Of a DNA stretch of 10,932 nt, positions 10,488 to 10,932 are shown in pieces. Position numbers and translations under genes: made by a program. The stretch spans positions 1-10,932 of the forward strand of contig JAZDEQ010000007.1 in the NCBI GenBank assembly GCA_043808565.1. The letters run 5' to 3'. Position 1 is the stretch's first letter. Every line of letters starts with the position of its first letter. The notes beneath the pieces are model-generated. The model was not told the DNA's origin, made no database searches, and worked only from the letters and a program-made list of their open reading frames with translations. Source of the stretch: UBA12403 sp043808565 (GTDB lineage: Bacteria; Patescibacteriota; Patescibacteriia; UBA9934; GWF2-40-263).

Positions 10488-10928
10488 TTAAATCGTCCAA
10501 CCAAATTCGGAGTAATGAATTTTTTTATTAATATTTTCCAGAGCCAGTTTTACCTCGGGAAGTATATTGCTGGGTAAGTCGTTAAGATTATACCAAGCCA
10601 GTTCATTGCATTTATGTGGTTCCAGATTAGTAATTTCACCAGTCCATTTTTCGGCCCGAAGATAAAAATCAAAATATTCTCGGTCGCCAGAAAGCCGGTG
10701 CATAGCATGAACTACTTCCAAATCATCGGGACTTAAAACTATCCCGGCTTCTTCGAGAGCTTCGCGAATAATGCACTGCTTGGTTGTTTCGCCACCATCA
10801 AGATGACCGGCCACTAAACTGTAATTGCCGTCTTGATAGCCAGTATTATAGCGTTTCAAGAGCAAAACTTGTCCGTCCTTAATTAATACCAGATAGGCAG
10901 CCACAAAGGCTCTAAATTTTTCAGACAT
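10488..10928 (-). CDS. Nudix hydrolase
   Basis: A 146-aa Nudix-fold pyrophosphohydrolase. The Nudix box is complete at residues 41-63: GHLDGGE, then seven residues, then REALEEAGI, with the metal-binding E59 and E60. The preceding segment VLLLKRYNTGYQDGNYSLVAGHLDGGE resembles MutT/ADP-ribose-type members acting on (d)NTPs or other nucleoside diphosphate derivatives; the true substrate cannot be read from sequence. The segment YFDFYLRAEKWTGEITN (85-101) is the usual strand pair after the box. The gene runs towards rplL and shares a terminator with it. The ATG (complement of 10926-10928) leaves only 4 nt to the window edge, so an upstream start cannot be excluded. Confidence 0.9.
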   Translation of the reverse strand: MSEKFRAFVAAYLVLIKDGQVLLLKRYNTGYQDGNYSLVAGHLDGGETTKQCIIREALEEAGIVLSPDDLEVVHAMHRLSGDREYFDFYLRAEKWTGEITNLEPHKCNELAWYNLNDLPSNILPEVKLALENINKKIHYSEFGWTI

Positions 10929-10932
10929 AAGA

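Noticed and set aside
1..10932. Alternative genetic code with UGA as glycine
   Set aside because: TGA ends xseB, mutM, the C39 gene and the gene at 7788 at the expected protein ends, and no conserved protein contains an in-frame TGA.

Overview
The window looks like part of a small, AT-leaning bacterial genome of the Candidate Phyla Radiation (Patescibacteria) type. This is inferred from gene content and style: most start codons have no Shine-Dalgarno sequence, genes are short and closely packed, there is a TM0106-type RecB-like nuclease, a UMP kinase of the archaeal-type subfamily, a four-helix-bundle (S23/IVS) gene, and rplJ-rplL not followed by rpoB. TGA serves as a stop for several genes (xseB, mutM, the C39 protein, the small gene ending at 7994), so the UGA-as-glycine code of Gracilibacteria/Absconditabacteria does not apply.

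Layout. 1-70 is the 3' end of an unidentified gene. 155-972 holds a tiny cysteine-rich membrane protein and a cyclophilin lipoprotein. 1118-3430 holds the TM0106-family nuclease and a membrane-anchored C39-like peptidase. 3493-4487 is a probable type II toxin-antitoxin pair followed by a four-helix membrane protein. 4649-6084 is xseA-xseB (exonuclease VII). 6181-6549 is a four-helix-bundle gene bracketed by inverted short-repeat arrays. 6638-7731 holds a PF04020-type membrane protein and pyrH. 7788-7994 is an isolated small gene between two hairpins. 8068-8943 is mutM. 8940-10324 is the rplJ-rplL transcription unit with a strong promoter, a structured leader and an attenuator-like terminator. 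10488-10928 is a Nudix hydrolase on the minus strand, converging on rplL.

The most unusual feature is a set of elements with one architecture: short degenerate units in tandem, repeated in inverted orientation around a spacer. Unit GTAGAA(NNN) forms an element after the cyclophilin gene and a second inside the C39 coding sequence, with an exact 9-bp period that keeps the frame. Unit GGTGATT brackets the four-helix-bundle gene. Unit TTCGTAA makes a 33-nt-arm inverted repeat between rplJ and rplL, with a half-array before rplJ. The ORF-containing copy has the plan of a 23S rRNA intervening sequence, but lies outside rRNA. Other palindromes lie upstream of xseA, inside mutM (an in-frame insertion) and after rplL. 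Together these suggest a genome heavily colonised by hairpin repeats, some of them translated.

Functional themes are DNA repair and nucleic-acid processing (TM0106 nuclease, exonuclease VII, MutM, possibly Nudix), the ribosomal stalk (L10, L7/L12), and pyrimidine nucleotide synthesis (UMP kinase). All family assignments rest on motifs read by eye; no database search was run.
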